A DNA stretch of 14,090 nucleotides from Ruminococcus sp. CAG:254 (GTDB lineage: Bacteria; Bacillota; Clostridia; Oscillospirales; Ruminococcaceae): positions 99,879-113,968 of the forward strand of contig HF997976.1 of assembly GCA_000433635.1 (NCBI GenBank). Reading direction: 5' to 3'. Made by a program: the position numbers and the translations under genes. The notes beneath the pieces were generated by a model. That model was not told the origin of the DNA. It saw nothing but the letters and a program-made list of their open reading frames with translations, and searched no databases. Each line of letters starts with the position of its first letter. Positions within the stretch are counted from its first letter, which is position 1. Shown one piece after another: positions 1 to 6,907 of this stretch.

Positions 1-1
1 G

Positions 2-1279
2 GAGCAGGAAGCCAATGTGACTGTATTAGCACCAGAACCAATTCCGTTGCCATTGCAACATCAATCATTGCGATACATACAGGCTGTCTATGCGACCAGT
101 TTCCTAAAAGATAGGAAACTGGTCTTTGTAGCAACAAATGATATACAGTTGAACCAGACGATTGTACGAGAAGCACAAGAACGAGGAATCTTAGTTTCCT
201 CGGTTACAGATGGGATTACAACCGATTTTTCTGTACCAGCTCATACAACGACTGGGAACTTAACAGCAGCGATTAGTACAAATGGAGGTAGTCCTTCCTT
301 AGCGGCTGCAATCTGCAAGGAAGTAACGCCCATTCTTTCTACTTATGAACCGCTTTGTTCATTACAAGTACAGATAAGAGAAGAATGGAAAGAGTGGATT
401 TTTGACGCTAGAAAACGAAAACAATTATTATCCAGTCTATCTACTCCAGAAGCGTTGGCTTGTTATCGGGAGCAGGGAACAGCTGCTTACTTGAATCATA
501 TCAAGAATCCATGTCGAACCGCAATTGTTACGGTTAGTGTTGGAACACGTGAGAAAGAGGAAGAAGAGAAAACCATTGTTGCCATTGAGAAACAGATGCA
601 AGCTGCTTTTCCAAATTGTGATGTTTATCCGGCGTATTCCAGCCGTATAATTCTTCAAAAGCGAAAAGAACAGGGGGAAAAGGTGCATTCTGTTACAGAG
701 GTGTTGGAGTATCTACAAAAAGCTGGCTATCAAAATGTCTATTGTCAACCACTCTATTTGACAACTGGAAAGATAGATGCACAGTTTTCAGCGGATGTGC
801 AACCATTTCAGAAAGTATTTTCTATTTTTAAGGTAGGGAAACCCTTATTAGAAAGTCAAGAAGCAATTCCCGCTTTCTGGAATGTGATTCAACACATTTG
901 TTCTTGTTCTGATGTTGCCTATCTTTGGATGGGGCATGGTCCACATCTGACTTATCAGATACTGAAAGACTGGATTCAGCAACAGGGATATTTCAATGTA
1001 TTCCTTGCAACATTGAAAGGCGAACCATCTTTTGATGTGGTTCTAAGAGAAATACAGCATACCAATTATCGAAAAGTAGTCCTTGTTCCGTTGATGCTTG
1101 TTGCTGGCTGGCATGCTCAAACGGATATGATTGGAGCAGAAAATCCAAATTCATGGGAGCAGGTTCTAAAACGCTATGGATATCAGACAGAAGCAATTTT
1201 ACAAGGGCTTGGTGCTGATTCAACGATTCAGCAGTTATATGTAAAACGAATACGGGCTTTGATGGCATCAAATCTGTAA
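2..1279 (+). CDS. cbiK: Precorrin-2 dehydrogenase / sirohydrochlorin cobaltochelatase fusion (5' partial)
   Basis: Bifunctional tetrapyrrole enzyme for anaerobic cobalamin (or siroheme) synthesis. The reading frame is open to the left edge: codons from base 2 read EQEANVTVLAPE, a normal internal stretch of a Met8/CysG N-terminal domain. The GTG at 17 is therefore internal and the true start lies outside the window. The N-terminal part (to about base 330) shows the Met8-like strings KLVFVATND and GNLTAAISTNGGSPSLA. The part from about base 520 to the stop is a CbiK chelatase, starting at VSVGTREKE. The likely metal-site residues of CbiK enzymes are present: His of MGHG (935-937), Glu of LKGEP (1022-1024) and His of AGWHA (1112-1114). 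By family knowledge, the first domain oxidises precorrin-2 to sirohydrochlorin with NAD+ and the second inserts cobalt. The NAD-binding glycine loop is upstream of the window. Iron rather than cobalt insertion cannot be excluded. Cytoplasmic; no signal peptide visible. Confidence 0.85.
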   Translation, partial: EQEANVTVLAPEPIPLPLQHQSLRYIQAVYATSFLKDRKLVFVATNDIQLNQTIVREAQERGILVSSVTDGITTDFSVPAHTTTGNLTAAISTNGGSPSLAAAICKEVTPILSTYEPLCSLQVQIREEWKEWIFDARKRKQLLSSLSTPEALACYREQGTAAYLNHIKNPCRTAIVTVSVGTREKEEEEKTIVAIEKQMQAAFPNCDVYPAYSSRIILQKRKEQGEKVHSVTEVLEYLQKAGYQNVYCQPLYLTTGKIDAQFSADVQPFQKVFSIFKVGKPLLESQEAIPAFWNVIQHICSCSDVAYLWMGHGPHLTYQILKDWIQQQGYFNVFLATLKGEPSFDVVLREIQHTNYRKVVLVPLMLVAGWHAQTDMIGAENPNSWEQVLKRYGYQTEAILQGLGADSTIQQLYVKRIRALMASNL

Positions 1280-1290
1280 ATTATTTTTAA

Positions 1291-1355
1291 ACGGACAGAG
1301 GGCTGTCTGTCAAATGTGCTATAATAGAATTACAAAAAAACAGCTACCAGACAGA
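1291..1355. promoter_or_regulatory. Cluster of GACAGA boxes around the regulator promoter
   Basis: Seen directly: GACAGA at 1294-1299, its inverted copy TCTGTC at 1306-1311, and GACAGA again at 1350-1355. The first two form an inverted repeat ACGGACAG / CTGTCTGT (1291-1298 and 1303-1310, one G-T mismatch) with a four-base centre. It sits where the -35 element of the extended -10 promoter at 1317-1325 would be. The third box lies in the transcribed leader. Placement on both sides of the promoter suggests an operator, perhaps for autoregulation by the WYL protein, but this is inference. As RNA the hairpin lacks a following T run, so it is not a convincing terminator for the preceding gene. Confidence 0.4.
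1317..1325 (+). promoter_or_regulatory. Extended -10 promoter for the WYL regulator
   Basis: The sequence TGC-TATAAT is a full consensus -10 hexamer (1320-1325) with the TGn extension. No good -35 box is found 17 bases upstream, as is usual for extended -10 promoters. Transcription should begin around 1331-1333, giving a leader of about 48 bases before the ATG at 1380. The ATG at 1314 lies upstream of this predicted start site and so cannot be used from this promoter. Confidence 0.6.
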
Positions 1356-1379
1356 AAAAAGATAATAGGAGATACGAAA

Positions 1380-2351
1380 ATGGAATCAGCGAAAAATTGT
1401 TGTACGTTAGAAATTTTTTATCGAGCATTGAGAGGGGAATGGATTTCAGTAAAAAAGATTGCAGAGGAATATCAGGTTTCTACAAAGACCATTGGTAGAT
1501 ACATCAATGAGATTCAGCAGTTTTTGTCTGAAAATCGGGAACTGATGCAGAATGCAGAGTTGTTATATTCTCACAAAGAGAAAGCATATTATCTGCATGC
1601 CGATGATTTTTTAGAGAACAAAGAATTATTTGCCCTTGTAAAAGTGGTTCTAGGCTGCCGTTGCTTTCAAAAAGAGGATTTATTGAATCTCATTGCAAAA
1701 TTAAAGCGAATGACTACGCCAAAAGACCGAGAGCAATTTGAAAATCTCATTCGGAAAGAACTTTATCATTATCATGAAATCAAGTCAGATTGTAATATGG
1801 TCATGGATTATCTCTGGAAACTGATACAAGCAATTGAAGACAAGCAGATTTTGACCATCACCTACTACAAAATGAATCGGGAGCAGGTAAAACGGAAAAT
1901 TCGTCCTGCATCTATTTTGTTCAGTGAATACTATTTTTATTTGATTGCCTATGATGCAGACGATGAAACTTGTCGTGCAAAATATTTTCGAGTGGATCGA
2001 ATTGTGTCCATTGTAACGCATCGAGAACGGTTTTCTTTAAAACGAGAATATGATTTTGATGAGGGCGACTTGCGGGAAAAGAATCAGTTTATGTTTCCGG
2101 GTAAGACGGAGAAAATCCGGTTTTCGTTTTCTGGGCTTTCTGTGCAGGCAATCCTAGACCGTTTACCAACTGCAAAAGTAGTGGAGAAGAACGGAAAAGA
2201 AAGCATCATTGAAGCAGAAGTAAATCATGGCAGAGGAATTATCATGTATTTATTATCGCAAGGGGCTTGGGTGAAAGTGCTTTCTCCACAAAGTCTGGTG
2301 GATGAGATGCGAGAAGAGCTGCAAAAAATGCAAAGTTTCTATCAATCGTGA
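1380..2351 (+). CDS. WYL-domain HTH transcriptional regulator
   Basis: Predicted DNA-binding regulator of 323 residues. The start at 1380 is chosen because AGGAGA (1367-1372) lies seven bases upstream. The longer in-frame ATG at 1314 precedes the predicted transcription start and has no ribosome binding site. Residues about 9-50 form a helix-turn-helix of the YafY/DeoR-like kind (SVKKIAEEYQVSTKTIGRYI). Residues about 148-215 are the WYL domain (IRPASILFSEYYFYLIAYD, then KYFRVDRIVSI); the signature reads FYL instead of WYL. The last about 80 residues match the C-terminal extension usual in these proteins. WYL domains are thought to sense nucleic acid or nucleotide ligands; this protein's ligand is unknown. 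It sits 66 bases upstream of a permease gene with its own palindromic promoter, so that gene is a plausible target along with its own promoter. Confidence 0.88.
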   Translation: MESAKNCCTLEIFYRALRGEWISVKKIAEEYQVSTKTIGRYINEIQQFLSENRELMQNAELLYSHKEKAYYLHADDFLENKELFALVKVVLGCRCFQKEDLLNLIAKLKRMTTPKDREQFENLIRKELYHYHEIKSDCNMVMDYLWKLIQAIEDKQILTITYYKMNREQVKRKIRPASILFSEYYFYLIAYDADDETCRAKYFRVDRIVSIVTHRERFSLKREYDFDEGDLREKNQFMFPGKTEKIRFSFSGLSVQAILDRLPTAKVVEKNGKESIIEAEVNHGRGIIMYLLSQGAWVKVLSPQSLVDEMREELQKMQSFYQS

Positions 2352-2357
2352 CATTTC

Positions 2358-2387
2358 TTGACTTTTGAATGAAAATCGTGGTAAAAT
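2358..2387 (+). promoter_or_regulatory. Promoter of the EamA permease gene
   Basis: TTGACT (2358-2363) and TAAAAT (2382-2387) are separated by 18 bases and match sigma-A type boxes. The -35 begins seven bases after the stop codon of the WYL gene, so the permease can be transcribed on its own. The -10 box lies inside the left arm of a perfect inverted repeat (2381-2406). Confidence 0.6.
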
Positions 2388-2406
2388 AAAAGAAATTTTA
2401 TTTTAC
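2381..2406. repeat. Perfect 11-base inverted repeat over -10 and against the RBS
   Basis: The arms GTAAAATAAAA (2381-2391) and TTTTATTTTAC (2396-2406) are exact reverse complements around a GAAA centre. The left arm contains the -10 box of the permease promoter. The right arm ends directly against the Shine-Dalgarno sequence AGGAGG (2407-2412). As DNA it looks like an operator covering -10 to about +12. As RNA, in transcripts reading through from the upstream gene, it would fold into a stem with a GNRA-type loop beside the ribosome binding site. Its stem is almost entirely A-T, so it is a poor intrinsic terminator. The function is inferred; the symmetry is seen. Confidence 0.55.
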
Positions 2407-2417
2407 AGGAGGAACAT

Positions 2418-3344
2418 ATGCAAAAGTCATTTTTACAAAAAACATGGGTGGTCGCCGGCGTTGCCTTTCTATGCTCTGCACTCTGGGGGAGTGCCTTTGC
2501 CGGAGTCAAAATTGGATATGAACTGTTTCAGATTGCATCAGCGGATTGGGCAGCACAAATGGTGTTTGCTGGAATCCGCTTTGCAATTGCTGGAGTCATG
2601 GCACTGGTTGGCGGTAGTATCGTTGCAAAACAAGCACTGATTCCGCAGAAACAAACCATTCCGAAAATTAGCATCATCAGCCTTTTCCAGACGATTTTAC
2701 AATATTTTTTCTATTATATCGGATTAGCCCATACAACCGGTGTGAATGCAGCCATTATTGTTGCAGCAAATGTTTTCATCGCCATTCTGCTTTCTACCTT
2801 GGTCTATCGGATTGAAAAAATGACAGCGGCAAAGCTGTTCGGTTGTGTAATTGGCTTCTTAGGCATCATTCTTTGCAATTTAAACGGATTAAAAGGCGGT
2901 ATTCATCTTTCCTTTTTGGGCGATGGATTTATTTTTTTGTGTACCGTTGCCAGTGGTTTTTCTTCTGTTCTGATGAAAAAATATGCTGCCTCTGAAAATC
3001 CAATTCTATTAAGTGGTTGGCAGTTCTTGTTCGGCGGAGTGGTTATGTTCGCAGTTGGGCTTCTCTTTGGCGGAAGAATGGAACATATTACCGGTTCTGC
3101 TATTGCGATTCTTCTTTACCTCTCCTTTGTTTCTGCCGCAGCCTATTCATTATGGTCGCTTCTTTTGAAATATAATCCTGTTTCAAAGGTTGCTGTCTTT
3201 GGATTCTTGAATCCGATTTGCGGCGTTTGTATTTCTACCATTTTCTTGAAAGAAAAAGATGCCTTTCATATTTTTACAATCCCAGCTTTAATTTTCGTTT
3301 GTGTGGGAATTTATATTGTAAACCACAAAAAACAAAATGCCTGA
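2418..3344 (+). CDS. EamA/DMT-family transporter
   Basis: Inner-membrane permease of 308 residues, the normal length for the ten-helix drug/metabolite transporter superfamily. Start at ATG 2418 with AGGAGG at 2407-2412, five bases away. Hydrophobic segments lie roughly at residues 10-30, 46-66, 84-104, 108-129, 137-155, 166-186, 197-218, 226-248, 256-276 and 283-302. They form two EamA repeats: WGSAFAG (23-29) marks the first, and LSGWQFLFGG (198-207) with FLNPICGV (263-270) and the following FLKEK mark the second. The protein ends in a short basic cytoplasmic tail (HKKQ). Members export or import amino acids, nucleotides, drugs or metabolites, and the substrate cannot be told from sequence. 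The adjacent WYL regulator gene and the palindrome over the promoter suggest local control. Confidence 0.88.
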   Translation: MQKSFLQKTWVVAGVAFLCSALWGSAFAGVKIGYELFQIASADWAAQMVFAGIRFAIAGVMALVGGSIVAKQALIPQKQTIPKISIISLFQTILQYFFYYIGLAHTTGVNAAIIVAANVFIAILLSTLVYRIEKMTAAKLFGCVIGFLGIILCNLNGLKGGIHLSFLGDGFIFLCTVASGFSSVLMKKYAASENPILLSGWQFLFGGVVMFAVGLLFGGRMEHITGSAIAILLYLSFVSAAAYSLWSLLLKYNPVSKVAVFGFLNPICGVCISTIFLKEKDAFHIFTIPALIFVCVGIYIVNHKKQNA

Positions 3345-3383
3345 AAAGAACGCTCTTGTATCGAAATAAATTGCAAAATGGAT

Positions 3384-3412
3384 TTGACAAATGCAAGGCA
3401 GTACGTTATAAT
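3384..3412 (+). promoter_or_regulatory. Full-consensus promoter of pcrA
   Basis: TTGACA (3384-3389) and TATAAT (3407-3412) are perfect -35 and -10 hexamers with an ideal 17-base spacer. Transcription should start near 3419, leaving a leader of about 120 bases before the ATG at 3541. The rest of this intergenic stretch (3345-3540) holds no gene I can support. It contains only a weak AT-rich hairpin TTCTTT/AAAGAA near 3482-3495 and no recognisable riboswitch. No convincing terminator follows the permease gene. Confidence 0.8.
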
Positions 3413-3540
3413 AATAATGCACGTTGTTTCGATTTAGAAAAGAGCAGAAATTGTTTCCTTATTTTTTATCATGAAAAACGGTTCTTTGAAAAGAAACAGG
3501 AAATTCTGATCAAGCAATATTTGTATTTAGGAGAGGGATT

Positions 3541-5916
3541 ATGGCAGAAGAAACGACCATTGAGTTAAAAAGAGCGGCACTGAATCACTATTTTCAGAAT
3601 TTGAATACGCCACAACAGCAGGCGGTTTTTCATGTGAATGGTCCCGTTCTTGTTTTAGCCGGTGCAGGGAGCGGAAAAACAACCGCAATGATTCACCGGA
3701 TTGTACAGATGATTCACTTTGGAGATGGTTGGGTACAGGCAAACGCATCCATTACAAAAGAAGATGCAGCATACTTAAAAGATTATATTGCGGACAAGCA
3801 GCCAGCAGATTTAGAACGTCTTTGCAGCATTCTTGCTGTGCAGCCCATTCAACCGTGGCACATCCTTGCAATTACTTTTACCAATAAAGCCGCAAACGAA
3901 TTGAGAAGCCGCTTACTGCAAGCAATTGGCGAAGAATGTGCATCAATGTTGCATGCTTCTACATTTCATTCTGCATGTGTGAGAATCCTGCGGAGAAGCA
4001 TTTCCAAACTGGGGTATGATTCTAATTTTACCATTTATGATACAGATGACAGCCAGCGACTAATGAAATCCTGTATTGCAGATGCAGATGTTTCAGAAAA
4101 GCAATTTCCGCCTCGTGCTGTTTTAACAGAAATCAGTCTTGCAAAAGACCGGATGTGTTCACCGGAATATTTTTGTATCGAAGCTGGTTCGGATTATCGA
4201 AAGATGGTAATCGGGAAACTATATAAAGAATATCAGAACCGCTTGAAGTCTGCAAATGCACTGGATTTTGACGATTTGATTTATAAAACAGTGGAATTGT
4301 TGGAATCATTCCCAGAAGAATTGGAATACTATCAGAATCGGTTCCGGTATATCATGGTGGACGAATATCAGGATACCAACCATGCACAATTCCGTCTGGT
4401 GCAATTGCTTTCCCAGAAGCACCAGAATCTTTGCGTGGTGGGGGATGATGACCAGAGTATTTATCGCTTCCGTGGGGCGACCATTGAAAATATCCTCAAT
4501 TTTGAAAAGCAGTTTCAAAATGCAGTTGTCATTCGCTTAGAGCAAAATTATCGTTCTACAAAGACCATTCTGGAAGCAGCGAATGATGTGATTGCTCATA
4601 ATGCAGGCAGAAAAGAAAAGACACTCTGGACAGATTTGGAAGATGGCAAAAAGATTATCTGGTATAAGGCAGTAGATGAAACCGATGAATCTCGATTTGT
4701 TGCAGAAAAAATTGAAAAAGAAGTTCAGAATGGTGCTTCTTATCAGGATTTTGCGGTCTTATATCGGATGAATGCACAGTCTAACAACATAGAACGGATG
4801 TTTGTAAAAGAAAAAATCCCGTATCATATCTATGGCGGCACACGATTCTATGACCGAAAAGAAATCAAAGATGTTCTGGCATACATGACCATTCTGTATA
4901 ATCCGTTCGATATGGTTCGATTCAAGCGAATTGTCAATGAGCCGAAGCGTGGCATTGGAGATGCTACCATGGAAATGCTCGAAAACATTACAAGAGATTT
5001 GGGAATTTCGCCGATTGATGTTATGCGGGATTCAGAAACATATCCGGTATTGTCCAAAAAGGTGGCTCATCTGAAAAAATTTGCATTGATGATTGACGAA
5101 TTGACCGATGCAGTGAAAACCATGCAATTGGATGAATTTTTCGACCTTTTGTTACAGAAAACAGGTTATGCAGATTATCTGAAGAACATGGGCGAAGAAG
5201 GAAAAATCCGTCTGGAAAATGTACAGGAATTGAAATCCAACATTTTAAAGTACATGAAGGAATCAGAGCTGCCGTCTTTGGAAAATTTCTTGGAAGAAGT
5301 TTCTCTCTATGCAGATGCAGAACAGACAGAAACTGCACCGGATACGGTTTCCATGATGACCATTCATGCAGCAAAGGGATTGGAATTCAAAACGGTCTTT
5401 TTAATTGGAATGGAAGAAAATATTTTCCCAAGTGCTCGCAGCATCAATTCTCTGGATGAAAACGATTTGGAAGAAGAACGCCGACTGGCTTATGTTGCCA
5501 TCACAAGAGCAAAAAAGCAGCTTTGTGTCAGCACAACCGACCGCCGGATGTTGTTTGGTATGACGACCAGCAATCCACGTTCTCGCTTCTTAGGAGAAAT
5601 CCAAGGCGACTGCATGGAACAGGTTCAGAGCAAGAAAAATGTCGCAGCAGGAACAAGAAAAGTGGAAATGGTACAGTCAATTTCTTTACAGCAGCAGCTT
5701 GCAAGCAGAAGAAATCATCATCCGCAAAAAACTGCTGAAAAATCTGTCAATTATTCAGTTGGCACAAGAGTGCGGCATAAAATTTTCGGGGAAGGAACGA
5801 TTCTTTCTATCACCGATATGGCGAATGATTCCATGCTGGAAATTGGATTTGACCAAGTTGGAACGAAAAAAGTCATGGCAAACTTTGCAAGTTCCAAAAT
5901 GCAGGTAATATCCTGA
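3541..5916 (+). CDS. pcrA: ATP-dependent DNA helicase PcrA (UvrD/Rep family, SF1A)
   Basis: 3'-5' DNA helicase used in replication fork upkeep and nucleotide excision repair. It has 791 residues, somewhat longer than typical PcrA. Start at ATG 3541 with AGGAGAGGG at 3529-3537. The SF1 motifs appear in order: Q motif LNTPQQQAV (21-29), Walker A GAGSGKT (41-47), Ia ITFTNKAANEL (111-121), II VDEYQDT (273-279), III VGDDDQSIYRFRGA (about 300-313), IV QNYRST, V MTIHAAKGLEF (606-616) and VI YVAITRAKK (651-659). The C-terminus, from about residue 740 (VGTRVRHKIFGEGTIL), is the Tudor-like RNA-polymerase-binding domain of PcrA. Odd feature: about 42 extra residues (61-102) lie between motif I and Ia, where other PcrA proteins have a short link. 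The gene has its own consensus promoter and is followed after 25 bases by an amidohydrolase gene, probably co-transcribed. Confidence 0.95.
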   Translation: MAEETTIELKRAALNHYFQNLNTPQQQAVFHVNGPVLVLAGAGSGKTTAMIHRIVQMIHFGDGWVQANASITKEDAAYLKDYIADKQPADLERLCSILAVQPIQPWHILAITFTNKAANELRSRLLQAIGEECASMLHASTFHSACVRILRRSISKLGYDSNFTIYDTDDSQRLMKSCIADADVSEKQFPPRAVLTEISLAKDRMCSPEYFCIEAGSDYRKMVIGKLYKEYQNRLKSANALDFDDLIYKTVELLESFPEELEYYQNRFRYIMVDEYQDTNHAQFRLVQLLSQKHQNLCVVGDDDQSIYRFRGATIENILNFEKQFQNAVVIRLEQNYRSTKTILEAANDVIAHNAGRKEKTLWTDLEDGKKIIWYKAVDETDESRFVAEKIEKEVQNGASYQDFAVLYRMNAQSNNIERMFVKEKIPYHIYGGTRFYDRKEIKDVLAYMTILYNPFDMVRFKRIVNEPKRGIGDATMEMLENITRDLGISPIDVMRDSETYPVLSKKVAHLKKFALMIDELTDAVKTMQLDEFFDLLLQKTGYADYLKNMGEEGKIRLENVQELKSNILKYMKESELPSLENFLEEVSLYADAEQTETAPDTVSMMTIHAAKGLEFKTVFLIGMEENIFPSARSINSLDENDLEEERRLAYVAITRAKKQLCVSTTDRRMLFGMTTSNPRSRFLGEIQGDCMEQVQSKKNVAAGTRKVEMVQSISLQQQLASRRNHHPQKTAEKSVNYSVGTRVRHKIFGEGTILSITDMANDSMLEIGFDQVGTKKVMANFASSKMQVIS

Positions 5917-5941
5917 TAAAAAGAGAAGAGGCATTCAGAAT

Positions 5942-6757
5942 ATGAAAAATGGGTATACGATTTTTGATGCACATGCTCATGTGTTCCCAAATAAAATTGC
6001 AGAACGGGCAACCAGCAGTATTTCTGTTTTCTATGATGACATGCCGATGCAGCACATCGGCAGCATGGAACAGTTGCTGAAAAGCGGTGCAAATGCTGGA
6101 ATTGACGGCTATTTGATTTGTTCCACAGCAACTAATGTTGCACAGGTTCAGGCAATCAATCAATTTTTGTGGGATAGCTGCAAAGACCATGTCAATTGCA
6201 TCGCATTCGCTGCCATGCACCCATTTGCTCCCGACTGTCAAGCTGACATGGATTTTATTTTGCAGCATGGCTTCCGTGGAATTAAGCTGCATCCGGATTT
6301 TCAGAAGTTTTATATTGATGATCCGGCAGTTTATCCGCTATATGAAATCATTCAGGAAACACAACTGCCGATTTTGATGCATATGGGTGATCCACATCAA
6401 ACATATTCTCAGCCGCAGCGTTTAGCAAAGGTTTTAAAAGAGTTCCCGAAGCTGCGAGTGATTGCAGCACATCTCGGTGGTTGGGAACGCTGGGAAGAGG
6501 CAGTTGCCAATCTAAAGGCAGATGAACGGCTACGGTTTGATACCAGCAGTTGTTCGCCATTCTTGCCGAAGGACAAGATGCGAGAGATTATTCGGCATTA
6601 TGGAGCAGAGAATTGCTTCTTTGGTGTAGATTTTCCAATGTGGGATCATGAAGAAGAACTAGAACGATTCTTCGCACTCTCGCTGACTGATTATGAAAAC
6701 AAAAGAATTCTATCAGAAAATTTGATTGAATGGATTCATCAGACAAACAAAAAGTGA
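5942..6757 (+). CDS. Amidohydrolase-family metal-dependent hydrolase (PF04909 type)
   Basis: TIM-barrel hydrolase of 271 residues, similar in plan to the ACMSD/amidohydrolase-2 group. Visible metal and catalytic positions: HAH near the start (H11, H13), H117 in IKLHPD, H147 in LMHMGD, H177 in AAHLGG and D230 in FGVDFP. The order and spacing fit a one- or two-metal amidohydrolase or decarboxylase. No signal peptide is seen, so it is cytoplasmic. A purine-rich stretch AGAGAAGAGG (5922-5931) about ten bases upstream serves as ribosome binding site. It begins 25 bases after pcrA with no promoter between, suggesting co-transcription, but no functional link with the helicase is obvious. The substrate is unknown, and a TatD-like nuclease is less likely from the motif pattern. 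Confidence 0.85.
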   Translation: MKNGYTIFDAHAHVFPNKIAERATSSISVFYDDMPMQHIGSMEQLLKSGANAGIDGYLICSTATNVAQVQAINQFLWDSCKDHVNCIAFAAMHPFAPDCQADMDFILQHGFRGIKLHPDFQKFYIDDPAVYPLYEIIQETQLPILMHMGDPHQTYSQPQRLAKVLKEFPKLRVIAAHLGGWERWEEAVANLKADERLRFDTSSCSPFLPKDKMREIIRHYGAENCFFGVDFPMWDHEEELERFFALSLTDYENKRILSENLIEWIHQTNKK

Positions 6758-6816
6758 CCCAGAATAAACGACATCAAAAAAATAATTGAGAATTTACAAG
6801 AATATACATGAATTCT

Positions 6817-6836
6817 TAACAAAAATATGTTATTAT
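6817..6836 (+). promoter_or_regulatory. Extended -10 promoter with inverted repeat upstream of pyruvate kinase
   Basis: TGT-TATTAT (6828-6836) looks like an extended -10 element. It overlaps an inverted repeat, TAACA (6817-6821) and TGTTA (6828-6832), with six bases between. A second AT-rich inverted repeat, AAGAAT/ATTCTT (6798-6803 and 6812-6817), lies just upstream where a -35 box would be. Either could be an operator. The first does not have the arm orientation of a Rex box. Evidence is sequence symmetry only. Confidence 0.4.
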
Positions 6837-6867
6837 TTAAGTGGTATGGTGTATATTTTTTGTTTAC

Positions 6868-6885
6868 TTTCTGCATTGGCAGAAA
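6868..6885 (+). repeat. Small hairpin in the pyruvate kinase leader
   Basis: TTTCTGC (6868-6874) and GCAGAAA (6879-6885) form a perfect seven-base stem with an ATTG loop. It lies in the untranslated leader, nine bases before the Shine-Dalgarno sequence AAAGGA (6894-6899). No T run follows, so it is not a terminator. It may stabilise the message or tune translation, or be chance. Confidence 0.35.
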
Positions 6886-6907
6886 AATAATGTAAAGGAT
6901 GCGTTGA

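Noticed and set aside
17..19. GTG at 17 as the start of the fusion enzyme
   Set aside because: The frame stays open to the left edge and encodes EQEAN, which continues the Met8-domain strand. The gene is cut by the window edge.
1291..1311. Hairpin as terminator of the chelatase gene
   Set aside because: No T run follows it on the plus strand and it merges with the next promoter.
1314..1379. Longer form of the WYL regulator starting at ATG 1314
   Set aside because: This stretch contains the extended -10 promoter (1317-1325), so the ATG lies upstream of the predicted transcription start. A proper Shine-Dalgarno precedes the ATG at 1380.
3345..3383. Terminator after the permease gene
   Set aside because: Only a four-base stem AAGA/TCTT with no T tract is present.
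6816..6833. Rex-binding box before pyk
   Set aside because: The arms are in the order TTAACA then TGTTAT with six bases between, opposite to the TTGTTAA-N4-TTAACAA arrangement of clostridial Rex sites.
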